Below are positions 61,860 through 64,000 of a stretch of DNA of 64,000 bases, piece after piece. This DNA comes from Parasedimentitalea marina (GTDB lineage: Bacteria; Pseudomonadota; Alphaproteobacteria; Rhodobacterales; Rhodobacteraceae), in assembly GCF_004006175.1 (NCBI RefSeq), contig NZ_CP033219.1, positions 3,906,001-3,970,000 on the forward strand. Direction: 5' to 3'. A model generated the notes under the pieces. That model did not search any database, had not been told where the DNA came from, and was given only the letters and a program-made list of their open reading frames with translations. Within the stretch, counting starts at the first letter, position 1. The number at the start of each line of letters is the position of its first letter. The translations under genes and the position numbers were made by a program.

Positions 61860-63056
61860 ATGCACCTTGAACTTACCATTTTGGCCATTTTCGCCTTTCT
61901 CTACAGCCTCATCGCCGGTCGGGTAGAGCGCAGCGTGATATCTGGTCCGATAGTTTTTGTCTTTTCGGGCATTCTTATGGGGCCGCTGGTTCTTGCTTGG
62001 TTTGAGGGCAACATAGTTCGCAGCCAGTTGCGGATGTTTGCGGATATGACACTGGTTTTGATCCTATTCAGTGACGCAGCCAATGTACAAATGTCCGTGC
62101 TGAAATCCAGAATTGTCATACCAGCCCGGATGCTTCTCATTGGCCTGCCAGGTGTCATCATCCTGGGATTTGGGCTGGCCTTGGTGCTATTTGATCTACT
62201 CAGCATTTACGAGGCAGCCATCTTGGGAACAATTTTGGCCGCCACCGATGCAGCATTAGGCAAGGCCGTCGTGACAGACGAAAAAATACCCGCTTGGATC
62301 AGAACGGGGCTAAACGCCGAAAGCGGCTTGAACGACGGATTGTGTGTGCCTTTCTTGTTCATCTTTATCGCCATGTCGCTAGAATCCATCGCCCCGACCG
62401 GGAATGCTATAATGCCGCTGACGGTGGTCCTGGAAGAAATTGGAATCGGCCTTCTCGTCGGCCTCGGCTTGACCTTTGTTGGATCATTGTTGTTAGAGCA
62501 GTGCCTCACCCGTGGCTGGGTCACTGAGGTTTGGAAACAGGTCACCGTTCCCGCCCTGGCCTTGGCGTGTTTTTCCCTGGCTCAGCATTGGCATGGAAGC
62601 GGCTACATCGCGGCGTTCTCCGGCGGCTTGCTGTTTGGATACCTTTTCAACTCTTCCAAACATGGCTTCGTGCTCGCGGCCGAGGGCCTAGGTGAGACAT
62701 TGGCTATGCTGACGTGGTTGCTTTTTGGTGCGTCAGTTGTCGCCGGTATTATCGGTTTGGTGACTTGGCAAGTGATTGCCTATGCTGTGCTCAGCCTTAC
62801 CGTAGTCAGAATGTTACCGATCTTTGTGTCACTGGCAGGCACTGACGCGACCATGCAAGATCGGTTGTTTCTTGGATGGTTCGGCCCCCGCGGACTGGCC
62901 AGTATTGTCTTTGTTGTCATCGTGCAGGACAGCGGATTACCAGGCGCCGATCTGATTGCCCTAGTGGTTATCGCAACAGTGTTTCTAAGCCTCATCGCGC
63001 ATGGCTTCAGCGCCAAACCGATGACCAACTGGTTGGTAAAGCAAAAGAACCGATAA
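61860..63056 (+). CDS. Cation:proton antiporter (CPA1/NhaP family)
   Basis: A 398-residue inner-membrane protein with about 12 transmembrane helices. Conserved polar residues in the membrane are seen in ATDAALGKAVVTDEKIP and the ESGLNDGLCVPFLF stretch (Glu-Ser-x-Leu-Asn-Asp), which form the ion site in NhaP-type exchangers. GPRGLASIVF is the conserved helix near the end. It exchanges H+ for Na+ or K+ across the membrane, useful in a marine habitat. ATG 61860 is preferred (CAGGAA 6 bases upstream) over TTG 61845. Composition is lower in GC than the ribosomal genes before it. Confidence 0.9.
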   Translation: MHLELTILAIFAFLYSLIAGRVERSVISGPIVFVFSGILMGPLVLAWFEGNIVRSQLRMFADMTLVLILFSDAANVQMSVLKSRIVIPARMLLIGLPGVIILGFGLALVLFDLLSIYEAAILGTILAATDAALGKAVVTDEKIPAWIRTGLNAESGLNDGLCVPFLFIFIAMSLESIAPTGNAIMPLTVVLEEIGIGLLVGLGLTFVGSLLLEQCLTRGWVTEVWKQVTVPALALACFSLAQHWHGSGYIAAFSGGLLFGYLFNSSKHGFVLAAEGLGETLAMLTWLLFGASVVAGIIGLVTWQVIAYAVLSLTVVRMLPIFVSLAGTDATMQDRLFLGWFGPRGLASIVFVVIVQDSGLPGADLIALVVIATVFLSLIAHGFSAKPMTNWLVKQKNR

Positions 63057-63093
63057 CCGGGACAAGACAGAATGTCAGATACTCGGGCGTTGC

Positions 63094-64000
63094 CTACTCG
63101 ACCCCCGTTTCCAGGCTGGCCGACCCATCCGGGCCAATCCGGCGCAACAGTTTGATCAGCCGCTCCACGTGCTCGTCACGGGTACGAAATGATGACAGGC
63201 TGATCCGAAATGCTGGCCGATCCTGCCAGACAGAGCCGCCAAACCACGAAGTCCCACTGGCCTGAACCTGTTTTAGAATAGACTCAGTCGCCGCATCATC
63301 GGTGCCGCGCACCAGCACCTGATTCAACACCACCCGGTTCAAAACATCGAATCCCGCCTCTGACAACGCCGCCGCAATGTGCTGAGCTTGCTTGTGATGG
63401 GTCTCGACCAGATCAGCGACACCGGTGCGGCCCAGTGTCCGCAGAGCTGCCCAGACAGGAATACCCCTCGCCCGGCGCGAAAATTCAAGCGTCAGGTTTT
63501 TTTGCGCATCCGCCGAGGCCGTGGAATAGGCAGCGTCGCTGTTCATCACTCGCGCCAGCGCCTGCGGATCACGGCAAATGGCCATCGCGCCGTCATAGGG
63601 CGTGTTCAACCACTTGTGGCCATCTGTGGTCCAACTGTCGGCGCCTTCGATTCCCTGCGTCAGGTCGCGCAACTTGGGGGCGGCCCGCGCCCACAGACCA
63701 AAGGCTCCATCCACATGCACCCAGGCACCGGCCGCCTTAGCGCGGGGGATCAGTTCAACAAAGGGATCAAACTCCCCCGTGTTTACCTCACCCGCCTGCA
63801 GAACCAGAATGGTTCGCCCATCCATCGGCGGCAGCTGATCCGGAATGATCCGCCCCTGCCCGTCAACCGGAGCCTTTAGCACGCGCGCCCAGCCGAAGCC
63901 CAGGATCTGCAGTGCCTTGCGCACTGTCACATGGGTCGACGCGGGCACAATCACCTTGATCTCGGGCGCGCCCATCACCCCGTCATTGACCACGTCCCAG
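63094..64000 (-). CDS. PLP-dependent decarboxylase (group II, aromatic-amino-acid type), 5' end beyond right edge
   Basis: At least 302 residues of a fold-type I decarboxylase; the frame stays open past the window end, so the N-terminal third is missing. The Schiff-base lysine is in SWTTDGHKWLNTPYDG, with the pyridoxal-binding Asp/Ala in WVHVDGAFGLW. The earlier STHVTVRKALQILG is the conserved His-containing stretch that stacks on the cofactor. The C-terminal domain (SYFAxR-like FSRRARGIPVWAALRTLGR) is typical of DOPA/aromatic or glutamate-type group II decarboxylases. Substrate undetermined. It is convergent with the antiporter. Confidence 0.88.
   Translation of the reverse strand, partial: WDVVNDGVMGAPEIKVIVPASTHVTVRKALQILGFGWARVLKAPVDGQGRIIPDQLPPMDGRTILVLQAGEVNTGEFDPFVELIPRAKAAGAWVHVDGAFGLWARAAPKLRDLTQGIEGADSWTTDGHKWLNTPYDGAMAICRDPQALARVMNSDAAYSTASADAQKNLTLEFSRRARGIPVWAALRTLGRTGVADLVETHHKQAQHIAAALSEAGFDVLNRVVLNQVLVRGTDDAATESILKQVQASGTSWFGGSVWQDRPAFRISLSSFRTRDEHVERLIKLLRRIGPDGSASLETGVE

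Noticed and set aside
1..64000. CRISPR array, rRNA operon, prophage, integrase or insertion sequence
   Set aside because: No regularly spaced repeats, no ribosomal RNA sequence, and no phage, integrase or transposase proteins were seen.

Overview
The window reads as a chromosomal segment of a Roseobacter-group alphaproteobacterium (order Rhodobacterales). The evidence is a GC-rich coding background, alphaproteobacterial forms of ClpB, RpmJ and S15, the purH-lspA-DUF3035-M16-M16 gene order, a DUF1674 (SdhAF4-like) gene, a bacterial saccharopine pathway, and AMP-ligase-linked LIV-type transporters. Almost all of it is ordinary, densely packed chromosome. There is no rRNA, CRISPR array, prophage, insertion sequence or integrase. 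GC content was judged by eye, not computed.

Layout. 1-0.7 kb: an AT-rich gene running off the left edge and a palindromic element. 0.7-9 kb: an SRPBCC protein, clpB with a heat-shock-type promoter, a PEMT-like membrane methyltransferase, pyrF, a possible small RNA, a Nudix hydrolase, dinB and an N-formylglutamate amidohydrolase. 9-13.6 kb: tRNA-Val, rpmJ, and a ferric-iron ABC transporter whose binding protein and permease are separated by a three-gene mercury-type cassette (MerR, a short MerT-like protein, a GDCCVxC protein). 13.7-25.2 kb: a seven-gene operon of LIV-type ABC transporter genes bracketed by two adenylate-forming-enzyme genes, divergent from a hybrid histidine kinase and an OmpR-type regulator. 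25-32 kb: a sulfatase, a WGR protein, an M20 amidohydrolase, then phosphatase-GST-saccharopine dehydrogenases. 32-37 kb: DUF3775, an adenylate cyclase, rmuC and an endonuclease-type mutL. 37-41.4 kb: a Mn/Zn/Fe ABC operon with two operator-like repeats upstream. 41.4-45 kb: deoC and a fused aldehyde dehydrogenase, then an SdhAF4-like gene.

45-54.7 kb holds housekeeping genes: rsmB, a heparinase-like gene, purH, lspA, a DUF3035 lipoprotein, two M16 peptidases and dapB. 54.8-61.6 kb holds rbfA, truB and rpsO, normally close neighbours. Here they are pushed apart by a DUF2233 gene, an AT-rich secreted hypothetical, two membrane-anchored RTX-repeat proteins and a DUF1643 gene. pnp does not follow rpsO; a CPA1 antiporter and a PLP decarboxylase (cut by the right edge) do.

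The most interesting items are: a dispersed extragenic repeat at gene 3' ends; the mini-mer cassette; the LIV operon whose last enzyme has lost the usual ATP-phosphate loop; an unassigned sRNA-like unit with promoter and terminator; and several palindromic or direct-repeat operator candidates. No single clearly new defence or mobile system was found.
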